The notes: generated from the sequence alone by a model not told the origin. DNA of 64,000 nucleotides from Aurantiacibacter poecillastricola (GCF_030730945.1 NZ_JAVAMS010000003.1:186001-250000); one strand, 5' to 3'; shown: positions 25,208 to 34,429, counted from the first letter of the stretch. Numbers and translations: made by a program.

Positions 25208-25913
25208 GCGGCTGCGGGTCCTGCTGGTCGGCGCGACCGGCCTGATCGGGCGAACGATCATCGCCCGCTCGCCAGAACTGCCGCATGTCATCCTGCAAGG
25301 CCTCGCTCGCCGCGAAATCGCCTTTCCGCCGGGCACGCGAATGGAGCTGGTGCTGGCCGAGCGCGGGGAATGGCCGGGCATTATCGAGCAACTGGCGCCC
25401 GATGCCGTGATCTGCGCACTTGGCACCACCCACCGCAAGGCGGGAAGCCAGGAAGGAGTTCGCGAAGTCGATCACGATCTCGTTCTGGAGGTAGCGCAAG
25501 CCGCAAAGAAGGCCGAGGTGCGCAACTTCGTGCAGATTTCGTCAGTCGGTGCGGACGCGTTTTCCCGCAATTCCTACCTCAAAGTGAAGGGGGAGACCGA
25601 GCGCGATCTCAGGGCCCTCCGGCTCAAGCGGCTGGATATCATGCGCCCTGGACTGCTGCGGGGGAGGCGTCAGAACGATCTGCGCCCGGTAGAGATGGCA
25701 GGACAGGTCCTCGCCCCGCTGGCGGACATGCTGCTGGTGGGCGGCAGGACGAAATACCGGTCCATCCGGGCATACGATGTCGCCAGCGCCGCACTGGGCT
25801 TCGCGACGGCGAAGGCGGCGGGCCAGTTCATTCACGAGCATGACGCAATCATGCGCATGGCGCGCGAGTTCGAACGTGGCCTTGCCGCAAAGGCCGAAGC
25901 GGATGTGGGATAG
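25200..25913 (+). CDS. NAD(P)-binding Rossmann-fold oxidoreductase (atypical SDR)
   Basis: 237 residues. The nucleotide-binding loop LLVGATGLIGRTI at residues 8-20 and the segments ICALGTTHRKAGS, FVQISSVGADAFSRNSYLKVKGETE and IMRPGLLRGRR match the short oxidoreductase family related to human HTATIP2. The YLKVK segment is the expected catalytic Tyr-x-x-x-Lys. It starts inside the end of dgt and overlaps the ABA4-like gene by 11 nt. The substrate is unknown. Confidence 0.88.
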   Translation: MSERLRVLLVGATGLIGRTIIARSPELPHVILQGLARREIAFPPGTRMELVLAERGEWPGIIEQLAPDAVICALGTTHRKAGSQEGVREVDHDLVLEVAQAAKKAEVRNFVQISSVGADAFSRNSYLKVKGETERDLRALRLKRLDIMRPGLLRGRRQNDLRPVEMAGQVLAPLADMLLVGGRTKYRSIRAYDVASAALGFATAKAAGQFIHEHDAIMRMAREFERGLAAKAEADVG

Positions 25914-26361
25914 CCTGTTCGGCATCGCCAACGTGTGGGCGATGGTGTGCTGGGCCGCATTGATCGTCCTCCCCCGCACCAAGCTGCTGCAGAGCGCTGT
26001 GTTCTATGCGGGCATCGGCTTATTCTGCCTCGCCTATGTGGTCCTTCTTGTGCTGCTGCTTACAGGGTCATTGAACGGCCGGGCCGTCGAAGGCGCGAGC
26101 GATCCATCGTTCCAGACCATTGAGGGCGTGCGCGGTATCTTCATGTCCGATGGCGGAGTAACGGTGGGCTGGATCCACTACCTTGCTTTCGACCTCTTCG
26201 CGGGCCTTTGGATCGCCAAGGATGCCGACCAGAAGGGCTTTTCGCGCTGGCTGCAGGCGCCCGTCCTGCTGATTACCTTCGTGGCCGGACCGGCAGGATT
26301 GCTGGCATGGCTTGCCATACGAGAGCGCAGGGCGCGCAGGAATGCGAGAGTGAAGCGATGA
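25903..26361 (+). CDS. ABA4-like (DUF4281) membrane protein
   Basis: 152 residues with four predicted membrane helices. The segment FLSDGG-like FMSDGGVTVGWIHYLAFDLFAGLWIAKDA is the hallmark of the DUF4281/ABA4 family, whose plant member is needed for neoxanthin formation. In carotenoid-rich alphaproteobacteria the role is unproved. The ATG at 25903 overlaps the preceding oxidoreductase, and the stop overlaps the methyltransferase that follows, so all are likely co-translated. Confidence 0.85.
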   Translation: MWDSLFGIANVWAMVCWAALIVLPRTKLLQSAVFYAGIGLFCLAYVVLLVLLLTGSLNGRAVEGASDPSFQTIEGVRGIFMSDGGVTVGWIHYLAFDLFAGLWIAKDADQKGFSRWLQAPVLLITFVAGPAGLLAWLAIRERRARRNARVKR

Positions 26362-26951
26362 CCCGCAACCATGCTCCCGCAACATTGCGGAACCGCGAAC
26401 CCATTCGTGAGGTGCTGGCGCAGGAGCTGGGCGAGGGCGGTCTGTTGCTGGAAATTGCTGCGAGCACGGGAGAGCATGCCGCCTATCTCTCGCACAGCTT
26501 TCCGCACTGGCAATGGCAGCCCACCGATCCCGACCCCAATGCGCTGGCCTCGATTGCTGCATGGCGGGAGGAAGGGGGAGGCAATTTGCTGTCCCCAAAG
26601 CGGCTGGATGCTGCGTTCGCCGATTGGCCCCTCGATAGCGCCGATGCGATCCTGTGCGTCAACATGACGCATATCAGCCCGCCATCTGCAACCGAAGGTC
26701 TTTTCGCGGGCGCCAGTCGATTGCTTACCGCTGGAGCACCGCTGATTATTTACGGTCCGTTCTTCGAGGCAGGCGTGGCGACGGCGCCATCCAATCGGCA
26801 GTTCGATGAAAGCCTGAAATCGCGCGATGCGAGTTGGGGTTTGCGCGACGTGGAATGGCTGGACAAGCTTGCCGATGACATCGGGTTCGAACGGACGGCG
26901 CGACATGAAATGCCCGCCAATAATCTCACACTGGTCTATCGCATTCGATAG
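26358..26951 (+). CDS. DUF938 SAM-dependent methyltransferase
   Basis: 197 residues of DUF938. The SAM-binding motif is LLEIASTGEH-like (LLLEIAASTGEHAAYLSHSFPHW) followed by QPTDPD, CVNMTHISP and LIIYGPFFEAG. ATG 26358 overlaps the preceding stop (ATGA). It is last in the dgt run. The acceptor is unknown. Confidence 0.9.
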   Translation: MTRNHAPATLRNREPIREVLAQELGEGGLLLEIAASTGEHAAYLSHSFPHWQWQPTDPDPNALASIAAWREEGGGNLLSPKRLDAAFADWPLDSADAILCVNMTHISPPSATEGLFAGASRLLTAGAPLIIYGPFFEAGVATAPSNRQFDESLKSRDASWGLRDVEWLDKLADDIGFERTARHEMPANNLTLVYRIR

Positions 26952-26966
26952 AAGCAGAAAGCGAAA

Positions 26967-26992
26967 CGCCCGCCGAAATTATCCGGCGGGCG
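26967..26992 (-). terminator. bidirectional-type hairpin between convergent genes
   Basis: A 9-bp stem CGCCCGCCG (26967-26975) / CGGCGGGCG (26984-26992) with an 8-nt loop lies between the methyltransferase stop and the entericidin-like gene. On the minus strand it is followed by a mixed T-rich run. It is placed to end the small lipoprotein transcript. Confidence 0.65.
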
Positions 26993-27016
26993 CTTCTGAA
27001 CCATCGGGTTCGCAGA

Positions 27017-27142
27017 TCAGATTTCTTCTTCAACCTCGTTGGAAGCGGACTGAAGGTCTTCGCCAGCACCTTCGACGGTGTTGCAGGCTGCAGCCGATAG
27101 GGCGAAAGCGGCGGCGGTTACGGCGGTGAAAATCTTGCGCAT
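27017..27142 (-). CDS. entericidin-like small lipoprotein A
   Basis: 41 residues: MRKIFTAVTAAAFALSAAAC signal with lipobox Cys at residue 20, then NTVEGAGEDLQSASNEVEEEI. The CNTVxGxGxDL pattern is that of entericidin A/B-type lipoproteins, small outer-membrane stress peptides. It is too short for length-limited gene callers. A second copy lies 38 bp upstream in the same direction, and a hairpin follows it. Function in this group is unproved. Confidence 0.85.
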   Translation of the reverse strand: MRKIFTAVTAAAFALSAAACNTVEGAGEDLQSASNEVEEEI

Positions 27143-27179
27143 GCGAGGCGTCTCCTTTTGTTCGACACCGCGCCTGTCG

Positions 27180-27308
27180 TCAGGTCGCCGCGTCGACTTC
27201 GTTTGCGACCGACTCGAGGTCCTGTCCTACGCCGCGTACGGTATTGCATGCGGTGGCGGTCAGGGCCATCAGACTGGCAGTGACAACCAGAATGATCTTG
27301 CGGGTCAT
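27180..27308 (-). CDS. entericidin-like small lipoprotein B
   Basis: 42 residues: MTRKIILVVTASLMALTATAC signal with Cys at residue 21, then NTVRGVGQDLESVANEVDAAT. It is clearly paralogous to the copy at 27017-27142 (CNTV-GxGxDL-S-xNEV). The two likely form a bicistron. A T-rich stretch with TAACAACAGCTTG lies upstream. Confidence 0.85.
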   Translation of the reverse strand: MTRKIILVVTASLMALTATACNTVRGVGQDLESVANEVDAAT

Positions 27309-27369
27309 TGGTCTATCCTTCGCTATCCGTTCCGGACAGGTCACTGACCTAACAACAGCTTGCGTCAAG

Positions 27370-28308
27370 TCAGGTTCCAGTGGCCTGACGTTGATCGACA
27401 AATGCACGTTTTGCAAGGTGATGCTCGCGCCAGCTGATGATGAGACCGGACAGGACAACCAATGGCGCACCGATCCAGGTAGTAAATGCAGGGAGCGTGG
27501 CGAAGAACAGCCAGCCATACAGCGTCGCCCAGACGATGCTGGAATAGTCCATCACGATCACGCTCGAAACCTTCCCCAGCCGCAGCGCCATCGTCACCAG
27601 CACCTGCCCCCATGTGCCAGCAAGGCCAATGCCGATCACCAGCCACCATTGATGGGAGGTCAGCGGCTCGTGCACGAAAAGCATGAAAGGTGCCGTGACG
27701 ATGACCGAGCCCACGGAAAACCAGAAGACAATCACCAGCGGCGTCTCTGTACGCGAAAGATCGCGAATCTGGATGGCGATGAGCGCGATCATGAAAGCGC
27801 CGCCCAGGGCCACGGCCGCTCCGAACAGTGGCACGTTGCCGCCTCCCGGCTGCGCGATCACGAGGATGCCAGCGAAGCCCGCCGCCACGGCCGACCAGCG
27901 CCAGATGCCTACGGTCTCCTTCAGGAGAACGATGGAGAGAAGCACGGCAAAGATCGGCGCGGTGAAACTCAGGGTGGTCGCCTCGGCCAGCGGCAGCAGG
28001 ATCACACCGCCGAAATTCAACACCATGCCCACCACGCCATACGCGGCGCGCACGCCATGTGCCATCGGTCGTGTGGTCGAGAGCTGCATCAGGCCGCCGG
28101 TCACCAGTGCCCATCCCAGCAGGATCGGCAGGGACACAAGCTGGCGCCAGAACAAGAGCTCGGCAAGGTGGATGCCGGTGTCGGACGCCATCTTGATCAG
28201 CGCCGCCATCAGCGCAAAGCCGGCAATCCCCGCGAGGCGCATCAACAGCGCCAGCAGGGGCCGGTCGCTGGAATCGTCACGGGGGGCGCTGGTCATGCCG
28301 CTCGCCAT
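27370..28308 (-). CDS. EamA (DMT) family transporter
   Basis: 312 residues with ten predicted membrane helices in two repeats of five. Typical segments are ELLFWRQLVSLPILL, LPLAEATTLSFTAPIFAVLLSIVLLKETVG in the first half and the paired SSVIVMDYSSIVWATLYGWLFF in the second. Substrate unknown. The start could be ATG 28308 or the ATG at 28296. A second EamA transporter lies at 38342. Confidence 0.9.
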   Translation of the reverse strand: MASGMTSAPRDDSSDRPLLALLMRLAGIAGFALMAALIKMASDTGIHLAELLFWRQLVSLPILLGWALVTGGLMQLSTTRPMAHGVRAAYGVVGMVLNFGGVILLPLAEATTLSFTAPIFAVLLSIVLLKETVGIWRWSAVAAGFAGILVIAQPGGGNVPLFGAAVALGGAFMIALIAIQIRDLSRTETPLVIVFWFSVGSVIVTAPFMLFVHEPLTSHQWWLVIGIGLAGTWGQVLVTMALRLGKVSSVIVMDYSSIVWATLYGWLFFATLPAFTTWIGAPLVVLSGLIISWREHHLAKRAFVDQRQATGT

Positions 28309-28373
28309 AGGGGCGTTCGGGGTGCGATCAAGCGTTGTCGATATGCGCAGCGCTGCCCATATGCCGCGCCGAT

Positions 28374-28607
28374 ATGCAGCTGCCTGACTGGATCAGATTT
28401 GCGAACGACGCGACGGTTTACGGCCTTTGGGGCGCAGCGCTGCTTTCGCTTTCCGGCTTTTCCGCCTGGCGTGATTATCGCCGCAAGAAGCGCCACGATA
28501 TCGACCGGGTCGGCCTGCTACCCTGGCGCGATATCGGGGCGCTCACCGGGTTTGCAGGCCTCGCGCTGATGGCATTTGCCTGCGTCGGGTGGATCGGCGG
28601 AACCTGA
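28374..28607 (+). CDS. small hypothetical membrane protein
   Basis: 77 residues with two predicted membrane helices (TVYGLWGAALLSLSGFSAW and IGALTGFAGLALMAFACVGWIGG) separated by a basic loop (RDYRRKKRHDIDRVG). I recognise no family. It is divergent from the EamA gene and its stop lies 5 bp from the cpaF stop on the other strand. Confidence 0.6.
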   Translation: MQLPDWIRFANDATVYGLWGAALLSLSGFSAWRDYRRKKRHDIDRVGLLPWRDIGALTGFAGLALMAFACVGWIGGT

Positions 28608-28611
28608 TTTT

Positions 28612-30138
28612 TTACAGGCAGGCTTCAAGATAAGCCTGGTCGAAACCGAACTGGCGAGCCTTTTCCAGCGTGTAGGGGCGCAGGCCTGAGGAGCGGAACT
28701 CGCCCAGGATCTTGCCGTCTTCGCTTTCGTCCAGATACTCGAACGCAAACAGCTCCTGCGTCACGATCACGTCGCCTTCCATGCCGATCACCTCGGTTAC
28801 GTTGGTGGTGCGGCGCGAACCGTCGCGAAGGCGCTTTACCTGCACGATGAGATCGACGGATTCGGCAATCTGCCGGCTGATGGCTTCCTTCGGGATCTTG
28901 ATGTCGCCCATCAGGATCATGTTTTCCATACGGCCCAAGCACTCGCGCGGGGAGTTGGCGTGGAGCGTACACATCGAACCATCGTGACCGGTGTTCATGG
29001 CGGCGAGGAGGTCGAAACACTCCGCGCCGCGAATTTCGCCCAGGATAATGCGGTCAGGACGCATACGCAGGGCGTTCTTCACGAGGTCGCCGATGGTGAT
29101 GGCGCCCTGGCCTTCCAAGTTCGGCGGACGGGTTTCGAGCGGTAGCCAGTGGGGCTGCTGCAGGCGGAGCTCGGCTGCGTCCTCGATGGTCAGGACGCGC
29201 TCGCCCGGGTCGATCATCTTCGACAGGGCGTTGAGCATCGTCGTCTTACCCGAGCCCGTGCCGCCGGAAATGACGATGTTCATCCGGCAGGCCCCGGCGA
29301 TTTTCAACGCCGTGCACATCTTGTCGTTCATCGAGCCGAAGCCCTTCAGCATGTCGAGCGTGATGGGCTTTTCGGAGAACTTACGAATCGAGATCGCCGT
29401 ACCGCGCAAGGATAGCGGCGGCACGATCACGTTCACACGGGAGCCGTCCTTGAGACGGGCGTCGGCGAGCGGGGTCGTCTGGTCGACGCGGCGGCCGACC
29501 TGGTTCACGATGCGCTGGGCGATCTGGAAGAGGTGCGTCTCGTCCCGGAACTTGATCGGCGCGATGACCAGCTTGCCCTTCTTTTCGATGTAGGTCTGGT
29601 CGGGGCCGTTGACCATGATGTCGGACACGTCGGGGTCGCTGAGCAACTCTTCCAGCGGACCGAAGCCGAGCAATTCGTCGATCAGCACCTTTTCCAGCGC
29701 GAACTGCTCGCGCCGGTTCAGCGTGACCTTCAGCTCGGCCAGCACCTCCATGATGATCGGTCGGAATTCTTCGGACAGCTCTTCCTTGGTGAGGGTCGCC
29801 GCCGCCTCCGGATCGACGCGTTCGAGCAATCGGGGAAGCACCTGTTCCTTGATCTTGTGGACCGACGCCTCGAACCCGCCCAGCTCGCTGGAATTGTCGT
29901 GGACGGCATTGGAACGGTCCGCCAGCCGGCTCATCGCATCGCCCTTGGGAGCACCCGCGTCAACTTCGGCTCCCTCGGGGGGAACGGGAGGGAACTGGTC
30001 GCCGCCCGGTACGGCGGGTTCTTCCCTGGAAGGCGCCATGCCGGGTGATCCGCCGCGCATGGGCTTGGCGACACCGAAGCTAGGTCGCGCGCCCTTGGAC
30101 ATGCCGCCAGCACCGTTCTTGCGTCCGAAAGCGCTCAT
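28612..30138 (-). CDS. cpaF: CpaF-family pilus assembly ATPase
   Basis: 508 residues. This type II/IV secretion ATPase drives Flp/Tad pilus assembly. Walker A GGTGSGKTT, the Asp box ERVLTIEDAAELRL, Walker B RPDRIILGEIRGAECFDLLAAMNTGHDGS and the His box CTLHANSP are intact. An N-terminal extension of about 80 residues rich in Gly and Pro precedes the N1 domain. No other cpa/tad genes are in the window on either side, so it is either separated from the main cluster or at its end. Upstream is a CtrA-like site. Confidence 0.94.
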   Translation of the reverse strand: MSAFGRKNGAGGMSKGARPSFGVAKPMRGGSPGMAPSREEPAVPGGDQFPPVPPEGAEVDAGAPKGDAMSRLADRSNAVHDNSSELGGFEASVHKIKEQVLPRLLERVDPEAAATLTKEELSEEFRPIIMEVLAELKVTLNRREQFALEKVLIDELLGFGPLEELLSDPDVSDIMVNGPDQTYIEKKGKLVIAPIKFRDETHLFQIAQRIVNQVGRRVDQTTPLADARLKDGSRVNVIVPPLSLRGTAISIRKFSEKPITLDMLKGFGSMNDKMCTALKIAGACRMNIVISGGTGSGKTTMLNALSKMIDPGERVLTIEDAAELRLQQPHWLPLETRPPNLEGQGAITIGDLVKNALRMRPDRIILGEIRGAECFDLLAAMNTGHDGSMCTLHANSPRECLGRMENMILMGDIKIPKEAISRQIAESVDLIVQVKRLRDGSRRTTNVTEVIGMEGDVIVTQELFAFEYLDESEDGKILGEFRSSGLRPYTLEKARQFGFDQAYLEACL

Positions 30139-30284
30139 TGATGGATGCTCCTTACCAAAATTCGTTCAGCAGAATGTTCGCTGCTCTCCGCCATGCGTAT
30201 CGGAGAACTTGGTAAAGAATTTACAAAGCATTTGAGCCCGCGCTCTGAGAGGCATTCGCAGAACTGTCCTATGGCAGCCCAAAC

Positions 30285-30299
30285 TTAAGCCAAAATTTA
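30285..30299. promoter_or_regulatory. possible CtrA box between cpaF and the flippase gene
   Basis: TTAA-N7-TTTA at 30285-30299 matches the CtrA consensus TTAA-N7-TTAA with one mismatch. It is in the 249-bp AT-richer divergent region, 147 bp before cpaF and 89 bp before the flippase. Pilus genes are CtrA targets in Caulobacter. Orientation and target are undecided. Confidence 0.35.
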
Positions 30300-30387
30300 C
30301 CCTGATCCGTAATTAGGCTTAACGAGCGGGATTTTCCGGCTCGGTTTCCCCGCGCCGAAGAGCCTGTCAGCGGAGTTATCTGAACCC

Positions 30388-31704
30388 ATGGGCCGTTCGA
30401 TTGCCAGTAGCTGGAGCAAGCTTGTAGGCAGCAATGTCGTGGGCGGCGCGATGCAATTCATCGCAGTTGCGATCGCGGCACGAGCACTCAGTCTCGAGGC
30501 GTTCGGTATGATCGTGCTGATCCAGACCTACGCAAAGGTCGTGGATGCGCTGCTGAACTTCCAGTCCGTGAACGTGTTGACGCATTTCCTCGCAGATGCG
30601 CAAGAGCGCGATGATCGTTCGCGTTTCGCAGGACTGCTGAAAGCGGGACTGCTCGTGGATTTGGGTACGGCGCTGTTCGCGACCGTGCTGGCTGCGGCGC
30701 TTCTTCCGGTTCTCGCGCCTGTTTTCGGGCTCGCCGAGGAATGGATCGCGCCCGGCATGCTCTTTTGTCTGGTGATCCTTACCCGTATCTTCGGGGTGAC
30801 CGAGGCATACCTGCGGTGCCATGATCGCTTCTGGCTGGTCGGTGCGCGGCCCGTACTGGCGGCAGGCTTGACCGCCGGTGGATCGCTTTTCCTGTGGCTT
30901 GCAGGGGCTGACGCGCGAGCATTCCTACTCCTCTGGATGCTGGCCGAAGTGATGGCGAACCTCTTTTTTATCGGAGCAACCTGGCACGCGATCAGGAGAG
31001 ACAGCGCATCGGCCGCCGAACCGTCCTCGGCACGTGAAGCCATTGCTGCCAGTGCCGGTTTCTGGCCGATGATGTGGCAGACCAACGCCACCACCGGAAT
31101 TCGCATGCTTACCCAAGATATCGATGTACTGTTTGCTGGCAGCGTGTTCGGGCCGACCGGAGCCAGCCTGTTGCGCGTCGCCAAGAGCCTGGCCAACCAG
31201 GTCGGGCAACTCGCGCGCGCGTTGCAGCAAGTGGTGAGCGCGCCGATTTCACGCATGGTGACCCGTGGCGACCTTCGCGCGGTAACGCGCTACTCCACGC
31301 GCGTGGCGATGCTGGCCGGGGGAGGTGGGCTGGCACTTGCCACGGTCATGTTCGCAGTGGGCCAGCCTATCCTCGTGGCGGCTTTCGGGAGCGAATTCGC
31401 TCCGGCCTACTGGTTGACGGTGCTGCTGTTCACCTCGCGCGGTGTCTACCTTGCCGGTGTTACCCTGCTGCCGACCATGCTGGCGCTGGATATCAGCGGC
31501 CTATACCTTCGCTCCGTGATCCTTGGCACGCTGGCTTTCGGCGTTGTGCTGGCCATTGCCGTACCGGCCTTCGGATTGGCGGGGATTGCCATCTCTCACA
31601 TAGTCTTCGAAGTCGTGTGGTTCGCGGCCTGCTGGCTTGCGATCCACCAGCGCGTCGCGGGACGAGGGCTGCATTCGCTCACGACTGCCCGAGGAAGTTC
31701 CTGA
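30388..31704 (+). CDS. polysaccharide flippase (MATE/Wzx-like)
   Basis: 438 residues with twelve or more predicted membrane helices. The N-terminus SWSKLVGSNVVGGAMQFIAVAIAARALSLEAFGMIVLIQTY is typical of oligosaccharide flippases, with a second paired block SARE-to-FGPTGASLLRVAKSLANQVGQLARALQQVVSAP. It would export lipid-linked saccharides across the inner membrane. It opens the polysaccharide region and overlaps tail to tail with the methyltransferase gene (26 bp). No polymerase (Wzy) is apparent in this window. Confidence 0.87.
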   Translation: MGRSIASSWSKLVGSNVVGGAMQFIAVAIAARALSLEAFGMIVLIQTYAKVVDALLNFQSVNVLTHFLADAQERDDRSRFAGLLKAGLLVDLGTALFATVLAAALLPVLAPVFGLAEEWIAPGMLFCLVILTRIFGVTEAYLRCHDRFWLVGARPVLAAGLTAGGSLFLWLAGADARAFLLLWMLAEVMANLFFIGATWHAIRRDSASAAEPSSAREAIAASAGFWPMMWQTNATTGIRMLTQDIDVLFAGSVFGPTGASLLRVAKSLANQVGQLARALQQVVSAPISRMVTRGDLRAVTRYSTRVAMLAGGGGLALATVMFAVGQPILVAAFGSEFAPAYWLTVLLFTSRGVYLAGVTLLPTMLALDISGLYLRSVILGTLAFGVVLAIAVPAFGLAGIAISHIVFEVVWFAACWLAIHQRVAGRGLHSLTTARGSS

Positions 31705-32419
31705 CCGCGCGGGTAATCGCGCGCTTGGGTTGGCCTTTCTCGGCAAGGAGAAACAGTTCGGGATGTACCAGATCCAGCATCAGCGGTTCGGGACAGCCGG
31801 CCTCGTGAAGCCTGTCGGCCTGGGTGCTCCCCCTGCGGGCAAACACAAGGGTGTTCTGCCGATACCAGACGGCCACAGAAGGATCGCTCCAGATCAGCGG
31901 GCGGATGGGATCAAACGCGGTAAAGCCGTGATCGTTGAACAGGGCCGCCCAATAGCTTTGCCACTGTTCGTTGACGTGGCCCTTGCCGCCCTGCAGCGGA
32001 ATGGCGGCCGAGAACAGTACGCAGTCCCCCAGCTTGCACAGGTCACCGATGAAGTTCGCCGCCCGGCGCTGCTCAAGATGCTCGGCAACTTCGAGGCACA
32101 GGACCAGATCGAATGTGCGAGGCGCCTCGATCCGTTCTTCGAGGTTCTGGATGGTGATCGCCGATTGGGCGACGACCAGATTTGCCGACTGGGACCATGG
32201 ACCCTCGAAACCGGCGACATCTGCAATTCCGAGTTCGCGTGCCGCGGCCAGCCACGTTCCCACCCCGCATCCGACGTCGCACACGCTGGCAGGCTCCAGC
32301 CATTCCTGAAGGTGCGAGAGTATTTTCGTCGCGCTCGACCGCGTTCGTTCGTCGCGGCCTGCGTGGAAACCGGTGTCGTAGATCGTCTCGGGAGGGCGGC
32401 TTGGCATAACTGTTGGCAT
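31679..32419 (-). CDS. class I SAM-dependent methyltransferase
   Basis: 246 residues. The SAM site is SVCDVGCGVGTWLAAARELG, followed by FDLVLCLEVAEHLEQR. Such Methyltransf_23-like enzymes in polysaccharide clusters often methylate sugars, but no acceptor can be named. The 3' end overlaps the flippase gene by 26 bp on the opposite strand. The start could be ATG 32419 or ATG 32407. Confidence 0.87.
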   Translation of the reverse strand: MPTVMPSRPPETIYDTGFHAGRDERTRSSATKILSHLQEWLEPASVCDVGCGVGTWLAAARELGIADVAGFEGPWSQSANLVVAQSAITIQNLEERIEAPRTFDLVLCLEVAEHLEQRRAANFIGDLCKLGDCVLFSAAIPLQGGKGHVNEQWQSYWAALFNDHGFTAFDPIRPLIWSDPSVAVWYRQNTLVFARRGSTQADRLHEAGCPEPLMLDLVHPELFLLAEKGQPKRAITRAVRNFLGQS

Positions 32420-32570
32420 TCGCGTCCATTATCTGGAAAGTGCGACTGATGGGTTCGCTCCTCGCTTCTACCGCATCGATCTTCCCGCGCCCAGCGTCTC
32501 TATCGATTAAGACGGTGATACCCGTGTCGCAGCGGAGCGGTATTTGCACCGACAGGACAGGCAGGGCACC

Positions 32571-33593
32571 ATGATCATACCGCGGATCACCGTGCTGATG
32601 GCCGTGCATGATGGCGAACGGTTCCTGCCGCAAACGCTGGCGAGCATCTCGGCGCAAACGTTGACCGATTACGAGTTCGTAATCGTGGACGACTGCTCCC
32701 GGGACGCCAGCCCGGCCATACTGTCTGCGGCCGCCAGTTCTGATGATCGCATAAGAATTCACACCAACGCGGCGAACATGGGGCTTACTCGTTCGCTGAA
32801 CCGGGGGCTCGAAGCGGCGCAAGGAAGGTATATCACACGGATCGATGCAGACGATGTCGCGCATCCGGAACGTCTGGCCATGCAAGCCGAATTTCTCGAC
32901 AGTCATCCGGATCATGTCCTCGTGGGTTCCAACGAAATCGTGATCGACGCAACCGGCAGGACGGTGCGGCACGGACGCGGGGAGCTGGACGCCGCGGCAT
33001 TCCGCTACCTCTCCGCCTACAGTCCCCCGATCGTGCATTCCTCCGCATGTTTTCGCCGGGCGACCTTGCTTGCGAAGAATCTTGTCTACGACGAGACGAA
33101 GCATACCGCGCAGGACTTCGACTTCTGGCTGAAGTTGCAGCAGCATGGATATGGCCATCGGCTTCCCCAGCGCCTTGTTTCTGTCCGACAGCACGGCGCC
33201 AGCATTTCCGCTACCCGTTGCAGGGAGCAAAGCGAGACTGCTGTCGACATCTCTGGCAGGGCGCTGATCGACAGATGCGGCAAAATCTCACCTGAACGGC
33301 TCCGCGCACTAGCGGCATTCGTTACCGCGGGAGAGGTGCCGCACAAAGGGCTGTCCGATGTAGTTGCAACGGCTTTTGCCGTAGAACGCGCCTTCCTCGA
33401 GCAGATGGAAGCCGGGCGCGAAACGCGCAGGGCAGTCCGGCGATTGACGGTCAACACGTTGATGAAGGGCGTTTGGCGCGCCTTTGGCAACGACAGCCCG
33501 ACCTGGCTGCGCAGCCAGCTCCATCTCCTGCGCCAGCGCCCAATCACCACGGCTACGGAACTGTGCGCTATAGCTGCACGGCGGTTGTCATGA
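32571..33593 (+). CDS. glycosyltransferase family 2
   Basis: 340 residues. GT-A fold: ITVLMAVHDGERFLPQTLASISAQTL, VDDCSRDAS and the metal-binding DADD in ITRIDADDVAHPERLAMQ (near residues 90-106). The acceptor-side segment HTAQDFDFWLKLQQHG carries the catalytic-base type ED/QD motif. The ATG at 32571 is preferred over an upstream TTG. The stop overlaps the next glycosyltransferase by 4 nt (ATGA), so the pair is co-translated. Confidence 0.9.
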   Translation: MIIPRITVLMAVHDGERFLPQTLASISAQTLTDYEFVIVDDCSRDASPAILSAAASSDDRIRIHTNAANMGLTRSLNRGLEAAQGRYITRIDADDVAHPERLAMQAEFLDSHPDHVLVGSNEIVIDATGRTVRHGRGELDAAAFRYLSAYSPPIVHSSACFRRATLLAKNLVYDETKHTAQDFDFWLKLQQHGYGHRLPQRLVSVRQHGASISATRCREQSETAVDISGRALIDRCGKISPERLRALAAFVTAGEVPHKGLSDVVATAFAVERAFLEQMEAGRETRRAVRRLTVNTLMKGVWRAFGNDSPTWLRSQLHLLRQRPITTATELCAIAARRLS

Positions 33594-34429
33594 GCAACAG
33601 AAGCGCGACTATTTCTCGCCCTGCGAAGGGCGGAGAGAAAAGGACAGGCGTGAACGATCCTTTGGTGACGCTGGTCCTCGCCTATTTCAACGAGGAAGAT
33701 TTCATCGGAGCGACGCTGGCTTCCTTGCTTGCGCAGACCGACCGCCGCTTTGCCCTGCTGTTGGTCGACAACATGTCTAGCGATGGCAGCGAACAGCGTG
33801 TGCTGGAAGCGCTGGCCGGCAATCGCGACATCCCTGTCATCATGATGAAGGAGAAGGAGAAGGGCCAGCTTCACGCGCTTCGTCGCGGACTTTGTGAATC
33901 GCGCACTCCCTATGTCGCAACGCTGGATGCGGACACTTTCTATCCACCTGACTACGTGGAGAAGGCGATTTCAATGCTGGAAAGCGATCCTTCGATCTCC
34001 ACAGCAATGGCGTTCAATGTTGGGGAATCGGGCAGACGTCGGGCATCGGCCTTCCAATGGTTCTCCGCGCGTTTCTGGCCGGCCAAGTGCCATGCAGGCG
34101 GGGCGGGGCACTGCTACCGACGCAGCATGCTCGAACGCGCCGGCGGTTTCGATGCATCGATCTGGCCTTTCGTCCTGTTCGATCACGAGATTGCCCATCG
34201 GATACGCAAGCACGGCCGCTTCGCTTATCGACGCGACCACGTCATCCATGCCTCCGAACGACGCGGAGACCGGTCTTCCAGTTGGAATATGATCGAGCGG
34301 CTGCTTTACCGGTTCCTGCCGCGACAGCGGATGGACTGGTTCTTCTATGAATTTCTCGGCCCAAGGTTTGAGCGCAGGAAGCTCAACTCGGTAGCGCTGC
34401 GCAAGGGCCGCTGGAGAAGCGAGCCCTAG
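33590..34429 (+). CDS. glycosyltransferase family 2
   Basis: 279 residues. VTLVLAYFNEEDFIGATLASLLAQT, VDNMSSDGSE and TLDADTFYPPDYVEKAI give the GT2 donor site with a DAD motif; FDHEIAHRI is in the acceptor region. It starts within the stop of the preceding GT2 and ends in a CTAG shared with the convergent glycosyltransferase stop (34426-34429). Confidence 0.9.
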   Translation: MSNRSATISRPAKGGEKRTGVNDPLVTLVLAYFNEEDFIGATLASLLAQTDRRFALLLVDNMSSDGSEQRVLEALAGNRDIPVIMMKEKEKGQLHALRRGLCESRTPYVATLDADTFYPPDYVEKAISMLESDPSISTAMAFNVGESGRRRASAFQWFSARFWPAKCHAGGAGHCYRRSMLERAGGFDASIWPFVLFDHEIAHRIRKHGRFAYRRDHVIHASERRGDRSSSWNMIERLLYRFLPRQRMDWFFYEFLGPRFERRKLNSVALRKGRWRSEP

